The notes: generated from the letters alone by a model not told the origin. A stretch of DNA of 64,000 bases from Nonomuraea sp. NEAU-A123 (GCF_018603905.1 NZ_JAHFZZ010000003.1:124001-188000); one strand, 5' to 3'. Shown: positions 51,645-59,013, counted from the stretch's first letter. Made by a program: numbers and translations.

Positions 51645-52480
51645 CGCTCTCGGATTACGTACGCGACTGGCGCCCTGGGGTCGTGACCAGCGAGGACATC
51701 ATCTCGCCCGGCCCGGCGGCGGCTCTGGCGGCGGTGCTCGACGCGCCGCCCTCCGGTGAGCCGCTGCCGTTGCCGTGGCAGTGGCTGTACTTCCTGGAGT
51801 GGCCCGCGCAGGCCCGGCTCGGCATCGACGGGCATCCGGCCGAGGGGCACTTCCTGCCGCCGATTCCGCATCGGCGGCGGATGTTCGCGGGTGGGCGGAT
51901 GCGGGCGCGGCGGGGATTGGAGATGGGGCGGCCGGCCGTACGGACCGCCGAGCTGACGGCCGTCACGCCGAAGGAGGGGCGGTCGGGGGAGATGTTGTTC
52001 GTGACGGTGCGGTACGAGTACCGGCAGGGTGGGGAGCTGCGGCTGGTCGACGAACAGGACCTGGTCTACCGCTCAGATCCCCCATCGCAGGGGTCGGCCC
52101 CCGCGGCGGCGGTCGCCGGTGAGACTGCCGGTGCAGATGACGGTGCCGCATGGCGGCTTTCGATGACCGCCACTCCGCCGCTGCTGTTCCGCTTCAGCGC
52201 GCTCACCGCCAACGCCCACCGCATCCACTACGACCTGCCCTACTGCACGGACGTCGAGCGCTACCCCGGCCTCGTCGTCCACGGCCCGCTGCTCGCCGTC
52301 CTCATGGCCGAGCTGCCCCGCCGGTACGCCCCGGGCCGCCGGATCACCGGCCTGGTGTACCGCCTGCGCCGCCCCGTCTTCGCGGGCGAGCCGATCGTCA
52401 TCACCGGCTCGCCGGAGTCGGGACAGCTGACCGTCCAGGACGCGGCCGGTCAACTGAGAGCCGAGGCGCACTTCACCTGA
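51641..52480 (+). CDS. MaoC-like acyl-CoA hydratase, mesaconyl-C4-CoA hydratase type
   Basis: The 279-residue protein contains two hot-dog folds. The N-terminal half (WQWLYFLEWPAQARLGIDGH, FLPPIPHRRRMFAGGRMRAR) is the FAS1_DH/HTD2-like domain. The C-terminal half has LLFRFSALTANAHRIHYDLP and ERYPGLVVHGPLLAVLMAEL, with the catalytic Asp/His pair of R-specific hydratases. It is translationally coupled to the CoA transferase. The family includes mesaconyl-C4-CoA and itaconyl/citramalyl-CoA enzymes; the exact substrate is an inference from the pair. Confidence 0.82.
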   Translation: MTLSDYVRDWRPGVVTSEDIISPGPAAALAAVLDAPPSGEPLPLPWQWLYFLEWPAQARLGIDGHPAEGHFLPPIPHRRRMFAGGRMRARRGLEMGRPAVRTAELTAVTPKEGRSGEMLFVTVRYEYRQGGELRLVDEQDLVYRSDPPSQGSAPAAAVAGETAGADDGAAWRLSMTATPPLLFRFSALTANAHRIHYDLPYCTDVERYPGLVVHGPLLAVLMAELPRRYAPGRRITGLVYRLRRPVFAGEPIVITGSPESGQLTVQDAAGQLRAEAHFT

Positions 52481-52489
52481 CCCGCCCGC

Positions 52490-52810
52490 TCATACCGTCT
52501 TGAGCATCCCGCCGTCGACGAAGTACGTGGCGCCCACCGAATAGCCGGCCCGGTCCGAACACAGGAAGACGACGAAGTCCGCGACCTCCTCCGGGGTGGC
52601 GAACCGCTTGATCGGCGCGTGCTCCCGCGCGACCTCGTCGAGGTGCCCCTGCCAGTCGCCGCCGCTGTCGGCGGTCAGTTGCTTGGCGGTCTTCACCCAG
52701 TCGGGAGTGAGGACCAGGCCGGGGTTGACGCAGTTCACCCGGATGTTGTGGTCGATGACCTCCGTCGAGAGCGTCTTGGAGAACATCATCAGCGCGGCCT
52801 TAGCTACGCT
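52490..52810 (-). pseudogene. 3' half of an SDR gene, interrupted by the integrative element
   Basis: The codons from 52810 leftwards read SVAKAALMMFSKTLSTEVID, IRVNCVNPGLVLT and FLCSDRAGYSVGATYFVDGG: the second half of a classical SDR from just after the catalytic tyrosine (expected YSVAK) to the C-terminus, 106 residues. The NAD-binding half is missing. Immediately upstream of the serine codon the reading departs from any SDR and the integrase gene begins 24 bp further. The lost half should be at the far end of the element, beyond this window. Confidence 0.8.
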
Positions 52811-52833
52811 GCTTTTAGTGCATACTCCGAGAC

Positions 52834-54375
52834 ATGACCACCTCACCGCGCCGGGCAGAGGGGCGCACACTCATCGATCGGGATCCTGACCAGCTCATAT
52901 GGATCCTGTCCGCGAGGGAATCCGCAGACAGAAAAGATCAGCTAGCGAATCAGCTCACGGATCTCCGCGCCCTCGTTCGCGGCATCGGTGGGCGGATCGA
53001 CCGGGAAGTACCCGAAAACGCCGTTTCATCGTACAAGAAGACTCGAATTACGCTGCCTGATGGCACATACGGATATCGAGTCGTCCGTCCCGACTGGGAA
53101 AAGATCCTCACCGGCTTGCGCCGCCGTGAATGCAATGCGCTTGCTGTGGCCGATCTCGATCGCGCAACGCGTGAACCAAGGATCTTGGAAGACCTCATTG
53201 AGGTTGTCGAGCATTACGGCGCGTACGTGGTCAGCCTCACAGGCAACATCGACCTTACGACTGACGCGGGCATTTCGGCGGCACGCGGGCTAGTTAATCA
53301 GCGAAACCAGGAATCCCGGAACACCTCTCGGCGCGTTAGTACGGGCAAGCGACACGCCGCCCTGAAAGGCAAGAACAGTGGTGGCCCTTTTCGGCCTTTC
53401 GGATGGCGACAAGACAGAAAGGCCGTCAGCAAAAGAGAGCAAGCACACATCTTGCGAGAGCTTCCGAGGATCAGAGGCGGAGTAAGCGCAATCACTATCG
53501 CGCGAGAGTGGAAAGCGCGCAGAATACCTACGGTGACTGGTGCCGAGTGGCACGCAACAACCATTGTTGGCATCTTCACGAATCCGCGCATTTGCGGCTT
53601 CCGAACTTACGACGGAGAGATTCTTAGGGACGAATCCGGCAACCCCGTTCAAGGTGAATGGGATCCAATTCTGACAGTAGAGCAATGGGAAGAGGTATGC
53701 CGCAGGTGGAAGCCTACAGAGCCTCAGGCCCCATCACGCCTCGGAGCCACGGGAACCGGCTCCCGCACGAAATACCTCCTCTCACCATTCCTCCGCTGTG
53801 GCAAGTGCAGTGCCAGGATGTCAGGAACCCTTGGATTCCGCAGCGGCGGAAGGGAAGAGCTTTATATATGTCCGGCTAAAGGGTTGGGAGGATGCGGCGG
53901 CATCTCCCGTATCGCCAAGCCCATCAATGACTACATCACAGCTCTCGTCATCGCCGATCACAGAAGGATTCAGTTTCAGAAAGAAGAAGAGACGGACGAA
54001 GAGCAGCCACCGTGGCCCAAAGCAAAGGAATTGGCAGATCTGCAAGCACGCATCAACGACTCCACTCAACGTTATGAAATAGGCGAATACTCCGCCGAGC
54101 GCTACTTTCCCAGCTTGGCGAGAATGGAAGCGCGCGAGGCTCAACTAAAGCGCGAAAAGCGCACACACGAGAGCAAGCAGCAATCTCGACGACGCGTGAT
54201 CGTAGACCTGGAAAAGAGATGGAAAGAGCCGGACTTCACTCTAGAGCAAAAACACGAAGCCATCGCAAAGAGCCTGTCAGCGGTTATCATCCTACCAGCA
54301 GGTCGAGGCATTCGCTTCCACCCCGATCAAATTAGGCCGATATTCCATGAGGAACATGAGGGCGTGGCACTATAA
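52834..54375 (+). CDS. int: Large serine recombinase (integrase)
   Basis: The product has 513 aa. The catalytic N-terminal domain has LIWILSARESADRKDQLANQ, with the nucleophilic serine after RE, and conserved ALAVADLDRATREPRILEDL. The recombinase domain spans about residues 185-300 (GGPFRPFGWRQDRKAVSKRE), followed by a zinc ribbon CGKCSARMSG..CPAKGLGGCGG and a coiled-coil motif region (ARMEAREAQLKREKRTHESK). It would insert the element at attB inside the SDR gene and need a directionality factor for excision. The ATG is only 24 bp from the junction and reads into the element. Confidence 0.93.
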   Translation: MTTSPRRAEGRTLIDRDPDQLIWILSARESADRKDQLANQLTDLRALVRGIGGRIDREVPENAVSSYKKTRITLPDGTYGYRVVRPDWEKILTGLRRRECNALAVADLDRATREPRILEDLIEVVEHYGAYVVSLTGNIDLTTDAGISAARGLVNQRNQESRNTSRRVSTGKRHAALKGKNSGGPFRPFGWRQDRKAVSKREQAHILRELPRIRGGVSAITIAREWKARRIPTVTGAEWHATTIVGIFTNPRICGFRTYDGEILRDESGNPVQGEWDPILTVEQWEEVCRRWKPTEPQAPSRLGATGTGSRTKYLLSPFLRCGKCSARMSGTLGFRSGGREELYICPAKGLGGCGGISRIAKPINDYITALVIADHRRIQFQKEEETDEEQPPWPKAKELADLQARINDSTQRYEIGEYSAERYFPSLARMEAREAQLKREKRTHESKQQSRRRVIVDLEKRWKEPDFTLEQKHEAIAKSLSAVIILPAGRGIRFHPDQIRPIFHEEHEGVAL

Positions 54376-54397
54376 GCGCCAATATCCCAGAGCAAGA

Positions 54398-54433
54398 ATA
54401 GCCCCCGCTAGCAGTCGAGCAGGCGGGGGCTAT
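54398..54433. terminator. Strong hairpin terminator after int
   Basis: ATAGCCCCCGC and GCGGGGGCTAT are exact complements 14 nt apart, followed by TTTT on the plus strand and preceded by a T-containing stretch on the minus strand. It separates int from the convergent small gene and probably works both ways. Confidence 0.85.
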
Positions 54434-54438
54434 TTTGG

Positions 54439-54561
54439 TTATTGGTCAGCCACGATTTCGAGGCAGTAGATTTGCGCTACCTCACGGGCCCAGCGGGTTG
54501 ACCTTGTCGGCGCGTTTTCTAGTTGGCGTTCGGCCCACTCTTCAGGAGTGGGGATTATCAC
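54439..54561 (-). CDS. 40-residue small protein of the conjugation module
   Basis: VIIPTPEEWAERQLENAPTR followed by STRWAREVAQIYCLEIVADQ; the pattern 'EEW..xQL..AP.RS..WAR.VA.IY' recurs in short proteins next to integrase genes in actinomycete elements as far as I recall. GAGAGAG lies just upstream of the GTG. It is the last gene of the leftward run and faces the integrase terminator. The function is unknown; a role in DNA binding or as a directionality factor is only a guess. Confidence 0.6.
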   Translation of the reverse strand: MIIPTPEEWAERQLENAPTRSTRWAREVAQIYCLEIVADQ

Positions 54562-54609
54562 CCTCTCTCTTTTCCTTTGTTTACGACTATTTGGGTTGCT
54601 CGTTCGACA

Positions 54610-55017
54610 TCACCCCCTTTCAGCATCCGAAGGATTACGGGTGCCGTCGCGGTAGAGCCGGCGGGCGCGGTTCCACAGGCGTCGTCCGATCCGCAGACGG
54701 AGGCCGGAGCCGCCGCAGCAGGGGCAGAAGCGCCACCCACGGCCGAAGAGGTAGGAGATTCGACCGGTGCCCTTGCATCGGCGATGTTCGCGGAACGGTC
54801 GGGCGTAACAGGCGTAGGCGTAGCTCAGCGTGAGCAGGACGGGAACGGCGATTGCTGCGGCGGCAGCAAGTGTGTTGGGGGTCAACAAACCACCTCCTGA
54901 GCTGGTACGGGGTTGTTGGTCAGTCAGCCTGCTATCTGCTACAGGGCTGGTCAGCGCGGGTTTCTGGGTGCTAGCGGGGGTGCTTCCGGAAGCAGGGTCA
55001 GCTACTTCCGGAAGCAC
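54610..55017 (-). CDS. Membrane protein with CxxxG..CxxC zinc-knuckle-like motif
   Basis: The product has 135 aa. A Ser/Thr/Pro-rich N-terminus is followed by one TM helix (LAAAAAIAVPVLLTLSYAYA) and a cytoplasmic basic domain, RCKGTGRISYLFGRGWRFCPCCGGSGLRLR. That has the C-x3-G / C-x-x-C-x-G-x-G spacing of DnaJ-type zinc repeats, but with one copy only. Similar TM plus CxGxG proteins are common near tra genes in Streptomyces elements. The start is GTG at 55017, just after the translocase stop; the first codons lie inside the 14-bp inverted repeat. Confidence 0.7.
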   Translation of the reverse strand: MLPEVADPASGSTPASTQKPALTSPVADSRLTDQQPRTSSGGGLLTPNTLAAAAAIAVPVLLTLSYAYACYARPFREHRRCKGTGRISYLFGRGWRFCPCCGGSGLRLRIGRRLWNRARRLYRDGTRNPSDAERG

Positions 55018-55018
55018 C
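54979..55018. repeat. 14-bp inverted repeat built from two CTTCCGGAAG palindromes
   Basis: GGTGCTTCCGGAAG and CTTCCGGAAGCACC are exact complements separated by 12 bp. Each arm itself contains the 10-bp palindrome CTTCCGGAAG, so the site offers two symmetric half-sites as well as a long cruciform. It lies 9 bp past the end of the translocase gene and covers the start of the next gene. It is a candidate cis-acting transfer site or regulator site. Confidence 0.6.
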
Positions 55019-55026
55019 GTCCGGGC

Positions 55027-57276
55027 TCAGTCAGCGCGGCCCGTTTGGTCACGCTCCGCCATGGCTTGCGCGAGGCTGGCACGGTAGATACCGCGCCGCG
55101 TGTGCTTCTTGCCATCGATGCGTCGGCCGATGTCGCCGACCTTGACGCCGAGCGGCTTAAGGGTGCTGGTGAGTTGCTCGGACCGCCATCCGCCGTACAC
55201 CTCTGGCCGCAGGGCGGCCAGACGCGTGCATAGCTCGGCGTTCCACGCAGCGTCTTCCCCGTCCGGCCACACGTGCGCCAGATCGGCCAGAAGGTCGTAC
55301 GCGGGTGGGTCCGGTCGGCTGGCGTGCGGGTCGGGCATGGTGCCCGCCTTGACGCGTAGGGCGATGGCGCGTGTGACCACCTGTTGGGCCTGGTGGGCGT
55401 CGACCTCGAACCCCCTGCGGGCACCGGGCTTGCCCAGACCGACCAGGATGCCCCACCCCGCCTCTACTACCGGCTCGAACACCGTGGCGCGGTGGCCCGC
55501 CTTGTACATCCCGGTGCCAAGAATCATGTCGTTGGCGACCTGGTCGGCTACCGACATGCACACGCGGGTGTTGACGTTGCGGGTGATCCCGGTCGGCAGG
55601 CTGTCCTTGTCCGGGATCTGGGTGTCTATCAGCAAGATCACGCCCAGCGCACGGCCGAGCTTGATCACCTTCTCGCACAGCTCCCCAGCTTCCCCGCCAT
55701 AGATCTTGTGCTGGAAAAGCTCTTGCGCCTCGTTCAGGAACACGATCAGCGGATGCAAGCCTGATCCTTTGCGCGACGCCAGTTCGGAAGTGACCTTGTT
55801 CTCTGGTGCCATGCCGAGCGCGTGATAGTGGCTGATCCGCTCGGCGCGTCGCTGGCACTCGTGATACAGCCACTTGATCAGTGCGGCGGCACGGCCGATG
55901 ATCTTGTCATCGCTGCCGTTGCCGTACTCGGCACACACCGGTTCGACCACCGCGAAGTCAGCAACCCCCTTGAATTCGAACCCTCTGATCTCGGCGCGCG
56001 GGTCGAGCGTGGCGGCCAGCACCAGCAGCCGCAACAGGAACGTCTTGCCTGATCCCGGCTGTCCGCCGATCAGCCAATTCCGGAAGATCAGCATTGCTGC
56101 GATGATCTCCATACGTGGCGTGGTGAAGATCGGGAACGGCTTGAACACGTCCACCGTGCCGCCCCTCAGGAGCGGCCAGAGCGGTTGTTCCATCGTGCTG
56201 GCCGGTTGGTAGCCGACCCACAGTGCTAGCCGTCCAGGGTGGCCGCTAGCCACCTCTGGCCACACCTGATCAAGCGGTAGCCGCATGGCTGACGCGAGCC
56301 GTCCCCGTCGTGCCACCACGTCGGCGGCCTCCACCCCGAACGGCAGATCGACGATAGCCAGGTGTCCAGGGCCGTCGCGGTGGATGTCCTGCGGGAAGCT
56401 GATCGCGTGCTGATCTTTGGCTACGGCCGCATTGATCGCGCCTATGCCGATGCTGAGCAGGCTGCGGCGTACCAGCTCCGCAGTGAGCTTGCGGTAGCGC
56501 GGTCCTTGGCTGACCCGATCAGTGATCGGCTTGTCCTCCGGCCGTCCAGCACGGGCAAGGATCGGCACCAGCGCGGCCAGCAGCGCCCACCGCGCCCAGT
56601 CGGGCACGCTCACCTGTAGTGCCAGCACCAACGCCACGGCGGCGGCACTGAGCAGGACGGCCAGGATCAGCACCGACCAGCGCCACCGCGATTGCCGCTC
56701 GCGTTGCTTGTCGAGCTTGAGCCAGGTCATGGGATCGTTGCGGTCGGCAGCCGCCTGACGCAACGCCCAGTTGCCCTCTTCGGCCGTGGCCCACCTCAAC
56801 AGGTGGCCGATGCCGGAGAACGACCCGATCGGCGCGTAGATCGCCATCTTGGCCGCGTACTTGGGCAGGCGAACGGCGTGGTAGCCGAGCACGTAGGCGG
56901 CATCCTTGACCCACCACACCAGCATGGCGCGGGTACCGATCCAGGTCCGTGCCCACGGCGGCAGGATGGGGGCACGCCCCCGACCGGTCGCTGACCGGTC
57001 GGGGGGCACGCCGTCGTCGTCGGGCCGATCTACCGGCGGCCCGTCCGCCGGTAGATCATCGGGCACCGATTCCCGGTCGAAGAACTGATCGTCTCCCCCG
57101 TCCGGTTCAAGATCATTTACCTCGCCCGCGGTAGGCTCAAGATCATTTTCTAGCCCTTCGCCGGCGGATTTGGGCACCTCTCTGACCTGTGCGAACTCCG
57201 GATTGAGGCCCGTCCAGGCGAACCGGTCGAGCGGGATCGCGGACGGTTCGTCAGGGTCGGGCGAGTGCCCCGTCAT
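55027..57276 (-). CDS. tra: FtsK/SpoIIIE-like conjugative DNA translocase (TraB type)
   Basis: The product has 749 aa. The N-terminal 120 residues are acidic and disordered. Membrane segments lie around residues 205-245 (WSVLILAVLLSAAAVALVLA, WARWALLAALVPILARAG). A motor domain follows with Walker A GGQPGSGKTFLLRLL and Walker B HPLIVFLNEAQELF, then TQIPDKDSLPTGITRN. The last 80 residues resemble a small winged domain (YRASLAQAMAERDQTG) that in Streptomyces TraB binds short repeats. Such proteins move double-stranded DNA between mycelia. It overlaps the upstream gene by ATGA. Confidence 0.9.
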   Translation of the reverse strand: MTGHSPDPDEPSAIPLDRFAWTGLNPEFAQVREVPKSAGEGLENDLEPTAGEVNDLEPDGGDDQFFDRESVPDDLPADGPPVDRPDDDGVPPDRSATGRGRAPILPPWARTWIGTRAMLVWWVKDAAYVLGYHAVRLPKYAAKMAIYAPIGSFSGIGHLLRWATAEEGNWALRQAAADRNDPMTWLKLDKQRERQSRWRWSVLILAVLLSAAAVALVLALQVSVPDWARWALLAALVPILARAGRPEDKPITDRVSQGPRYRKLTAELVRRSLLSIGIGAINAAVAKDQHAISFPQDIHRDGPGHLAIVDLPFGVEAADVVARRGRLASAMRLPLDQVWPEVASGHPGRLALWVGYQPASTMEQPLWPLLRGGTVDVFKPFPIFTTPRMEIIAAMLIFRNWLIGGQPGSGKTFLLRLLVLAATLDPRAEIRGFEFKGVADFAVVEPVCAEYGNGSDDKIIGRAAALIKWLYHECQRRAERISHYHALGMAPENKVTSELASRKGSGLHPLIVFLNEAQELFQHKIYGGEAGELCEKVIKLGRALGVILLIDTQIPDKDSLPTGITRNVNTRVCMSVADQVANDMILGTGMYKAGHRATVFEPVVEAGWGILVGLGKPGARRGFEVDAHQAQQVVTRAIALRVKAGTMPDPHASRPDPPAYDLLADLAHVWPDGEDAAWNAELCTRLAALRPEVYGGWRSEQLTSTLKPLGVKVGDIGRRIDGKKHTRRGIYRASLAQAMAERDQTGRAD

Positions 57277-57638
57277 GAGGCGGCATCCCGTCCCCCGCGC
57301 TTGCCTCGCGGGTGCCGTGCGCGTGCGCGCTGCGCCGACAGTTCGTCGCGCAGGTAGTACAGGGGATCATGTTCGCCGTCCGCGTGCGCGTGCAGGGTGG
57401 CGCGTGCGGCGGCCATGAGGTCTGCCCGGTCGAGCCGGAGTCGGGTGATCTCGCTGCGGAGTCTGGTGATCTCGACCACCAGAGTGGGCGTGTCGGCTAG
57501 GGCGGCGGTGACGTGCTGCCACAGGTCCGCAAGCGTCGTGGTCGAGCGGGCGAACGTGGTGATGAGTTGGCGTGCGGTGCGGTTGCGGGTGATGACCTCC
57601 TGTAGGTCAGGGTCGGGGTATGGATGGGCGTTGGTCAC
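57273..57638 (-). CDS. Coiled-coil accessory protein upstream of tra
   Basis: The product has 121 residues. It starts MTNAHPYPDPDLQEVITRNR, is predicted helical throughout with a heptad-like stretch (LVVEITRLRSEITRLRLDRA), and ends with a basic tail (RARARHPRGKRGGRD) that may bind DNA. It overlaps tra by ATGA, so is likely made in fixed ratio to it. GGAAG precedes the GTG. No domain family is recognised; position suggests a partner of the translocase. Confidence 0.75.
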   Translation of the reverse strand: MTNAHPYPDPDLQEVITRNRTARQLITTFARSTTTLADLWQHVTAALADTPTLVVEITRLRSEITRLRLDRADLMAAARATLHAHADGEHDPLYYLRDELSAQRARARHPRGKRGGRDAAS

Positions 57639-57666
57639 TAGGCATCACTTCCTTTCGGGTTGGTGA

Positions 57667-57855
57667 TCAGGAGCCGGTAATCCAGGACAGGAACGCGCCC
57701 AGCGCGCGGCGGATGTCGGGGGCCACGGCGGTCGCGGCCAGCAGGAATCCGAACGCGACGCATAGCAGCACGCTCCAAAGCCGGAGTTTCAGGAACCGCA
57801 CGCCGAGCACTACGAGGATGCCGAGCAGCACAACCACGGGGATCGTGACGTTCAT
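57667..57855 (-). CDS. Small two-helix membrane protein
   Basis: The product has 62 residues: VTIPVVVLLGILVVLGVRFL and WSVLLCVAFGFLLAATAVAP are two membrane helices joined by a short basic loop, followed by DIRRALGAFLSWITGS. GGAGGAGGTGATACCCCG gives a strong ribosome site. Two-helix proteins of this kind are frequent near tra in Streptomyces elements, where Spd proteins help spread DNA within the mycelium; that role here is inferred from position only. Confidence 0.75.
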   Translation of the reverse strand: MNVTIPVVVLLGILVVLGVRFLKLRLWSVLLCVAFGFLLAATAVAPDIRRALGAFLSWITGS

Positions 57856-57899
57856 CGGGGTATCACCTCCTCCCTACGCGAGCGGGACATGAGTGGGGG

Positions 57900-58037
57900 C
57901 TAGATGCCGTCGTGGCGGGCCTTGTGGCGTCGCCACGCGGTACGGGCGCGGCACTTGCGGCAACGCTTGCTACCGAAGTCCGTCACCGCGCCACACAGAC
58001 ACTTAGGGGTCAGCGGGAATATGCGCAGGGTGTTCAC
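57900..58037 (-). CDS. 45-residue basic protein with CxC..CxxC motif
   Basis: VNTLRIFPLTPKCLCGAVTD is followed by FGSKRCRKCRARTAWRRHKA: two Cys pairs (CLC and CRKC) in a very basic chain, suggesting a small zinc ribbon that binds nucleic acid or protein. The GTG at 58037 overlaps the stop of the upstream membrane-protein gene as GTGA, which supports both the start and translational coupling. It is shorter than most automatic gene-size limits. Confidence 0.6.
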   Translation of the reverse strand: MNTLRIFPLTPKCLCGAVTDFGSKRCRKCRARTAWRRHKARHDGI

Positions 58038-58267
58038 CTCCTCGCCTGATGCGAGCCGGGAGCAGGGGTGGAGTCGTCGGGGCGGGGGCGACGCGCATGC
58101 ATGAGCACGCGCCGCGCCACACGCTCGACCCCGCTATGGGGGCGGTCCGACAGGTTCCGGTGGCGGTCGTCGGCGCGGATGCCGCAGACCAACACCACGA
58201 AGAGCACCAGCACGCCGATAGCTGCGAGAAGCGCCAGGCTGATCACGAAGAGCGGGATGTCTGCCAT
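58034..58267 (-). CDS. Single-helix membrane protein with basic tail
   Basis: The 77-residue product has one TM helix at the N-terminus (PLFVISLALLAAIGVLVLFVVLV), then a basic, probably disordered cytoplasmic tail (SGVERVARRVLMHARRPRPD). Its ATG directly follows the stop of the upstream gene (TGAATG), and its own stop overlaps the next start. It is part of the chain of small genes leading to tra. No family is recognised. Confidence 0.7.
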   Translation of the reverse strand: MADIPLFVISLALLAAIGVLVLFVVLVCGIRADDRHRNLSDRPHSGVERVARRVLMHARRPRPDDSTPAPGSHQARR

Positions 58268-58624
58268 TCACGCCCCGCTAGGAGGGTCTGGAAAGACGCA
58301 GTCCATGTAAGACATGAGCGCGTTCGTCCGGGCTCGACGCTCCTCTGTAGCGGTCATCGCGCCGTACCGCAGGGGGCCGAAGTCCACCTCAGCCGAGTGA
58401 TAGCCGAGATCTGCATCAGCAGGGTTGAGCGGCGATCCGATCACCCGCCCGATGCGCTCTACTTCTGCTCTTCTTTCCTCTTCGCTGCCGTGCAGGACAG
58501 AGACCGTGACATGCACCATGTCGGGCACGGGCAGCTCCGGCCGATCTTCTAGGAAGTCGGCGAGGGCTCGAAGGCCCCTAACGAGTCGCGTCCGATGATC
58601 TTCGGCGCGATTGCTGGAGGTCAT
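58268..58624 (-). CDS. Conserved small soluble protein of unknown function
   Basis: The product has 118 residues. HRTRLVRGLRALADFLEDRP opens a helical N-terminus, followed by a beta-rich part (VHVTVSVLHGSEEERRAEVE, YHSAEVDFGPLRYGAMTATE). The phrase 'GLR.LADFLE..P.LPVP' is seen in small proteins of actinomycete plasmids and elements that I cannot assign. The ATG at 58624 was chosen because GGAAG lies 9-13 nt upstream; a GTG at 58633 overlapping the previous stop is the alternative. Confidence 0.7.
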   Translation of the reverse strand: MTSSNRAEDHRTRLVRGLRALADFLEDRPELPVPDMVHVTVSVLHGSEEERRAEVERIGRVIGSPLNPADADLGYHSAEVDFGPLRYGAMTATEERRARTNALMSYMDCVFPDPPSGA

Positions 58625-58629
58625 GTGGA

Positions 58630-58842
58630 TCACTTCCTTCCGAGTCGTGCGCCATAGAGGGTCAGCGAGTCAGGGCAGTTCTCCAGGAGGTCGGCCACGG
58701 CGTAGAGCGTGATCATCAGGAGCAGAAGCGCCGTTGCCGCAAGCTGGCTCGAAAGCCCATCCGTGCAGTTGTCAAGGACGTCCGCCAGGGTGCGGATGAA
58801 GGTGATCAGGCGCGAGTGCTGGAGACTCCCGAGGTCCGTCAT
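58630..58842 (-). CDS. Small membrane protein, first gene of leftward run
   Basis: The 70-residue product has one hydrophobic helix (QLAATALLLLMITLYAVADL) flanked by HSRLITFIRTLADVLDNCTD and ENCPDSLTLYGARLG. The two 'LADVLDNCTD / VADLLENCPDSL' segments look like an internal duplication. It follows the promoter at 58925-58954, and GGGAGTGATCTTG precedes the ATG. Function unknown. Confidence 0.65.
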   Translation of the reverse strand: MTDLGSLQHSRLITFIRTLADVLDNCTDGLSSQLAATALLLLMITLYAVADLLENCPDSLTLYGARLGRK

Positions 58843-58899
58843 CAAGATCACTCCCATCCGCATCTAGGAACCGGGGCGACCATTCGTGCTGCTCGATCG

Positions 58900-58969
58900 C
58901 CGTACAGGGGGTGCTACACGAAGGACCGTACAGTCCCCCCTGCACGGCCGTCAAGGGCCCCCTGTACGA
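58900..58969. promoter_or_regulatory. Cluster of CGTACAG operator half-sites
   Basis: CGTACAG occurs at 58901-58907 and 58927-58933 and, reversed as CTGTACG, at 58962-58968; CCGTACAG...CTGCACGG (58926-58947) is a near-perfect palindrome. Sites are followed by runs of G or C. They cover the promoter for the leftward conjugation genes and lie 45-110 bp before the rightward gene block, so a single regulator could control both. Confidence 0.55.
58925..58954 (-). promoter_or_regulatory. Candidate promoter of the leftward conjugation gene run
   Basis: On the minus strand TTGACG and TACGGT are 18 bp apart, a good primary-sigma promoter. The palindromic CCGTACAG/CTGCACGG site lies within the spacer and -10, which is a repressor position. 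Confidence 0.55.
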
Positions 58970-59013
58970 GTCGTGTCTAGCCCCCCCTTGACGAAACGCG
59001 TACGCTGGCGCTC

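Noticed and set aside
54558..54740. 60-codon minus-strand frame overlapping the CxxC membrane protein gene
   Set aside because: Mostly out-of-frame reading of the zinc-knuckle gene; only its stop overlaps the next small gene's GTG, which is not evidence on its own.
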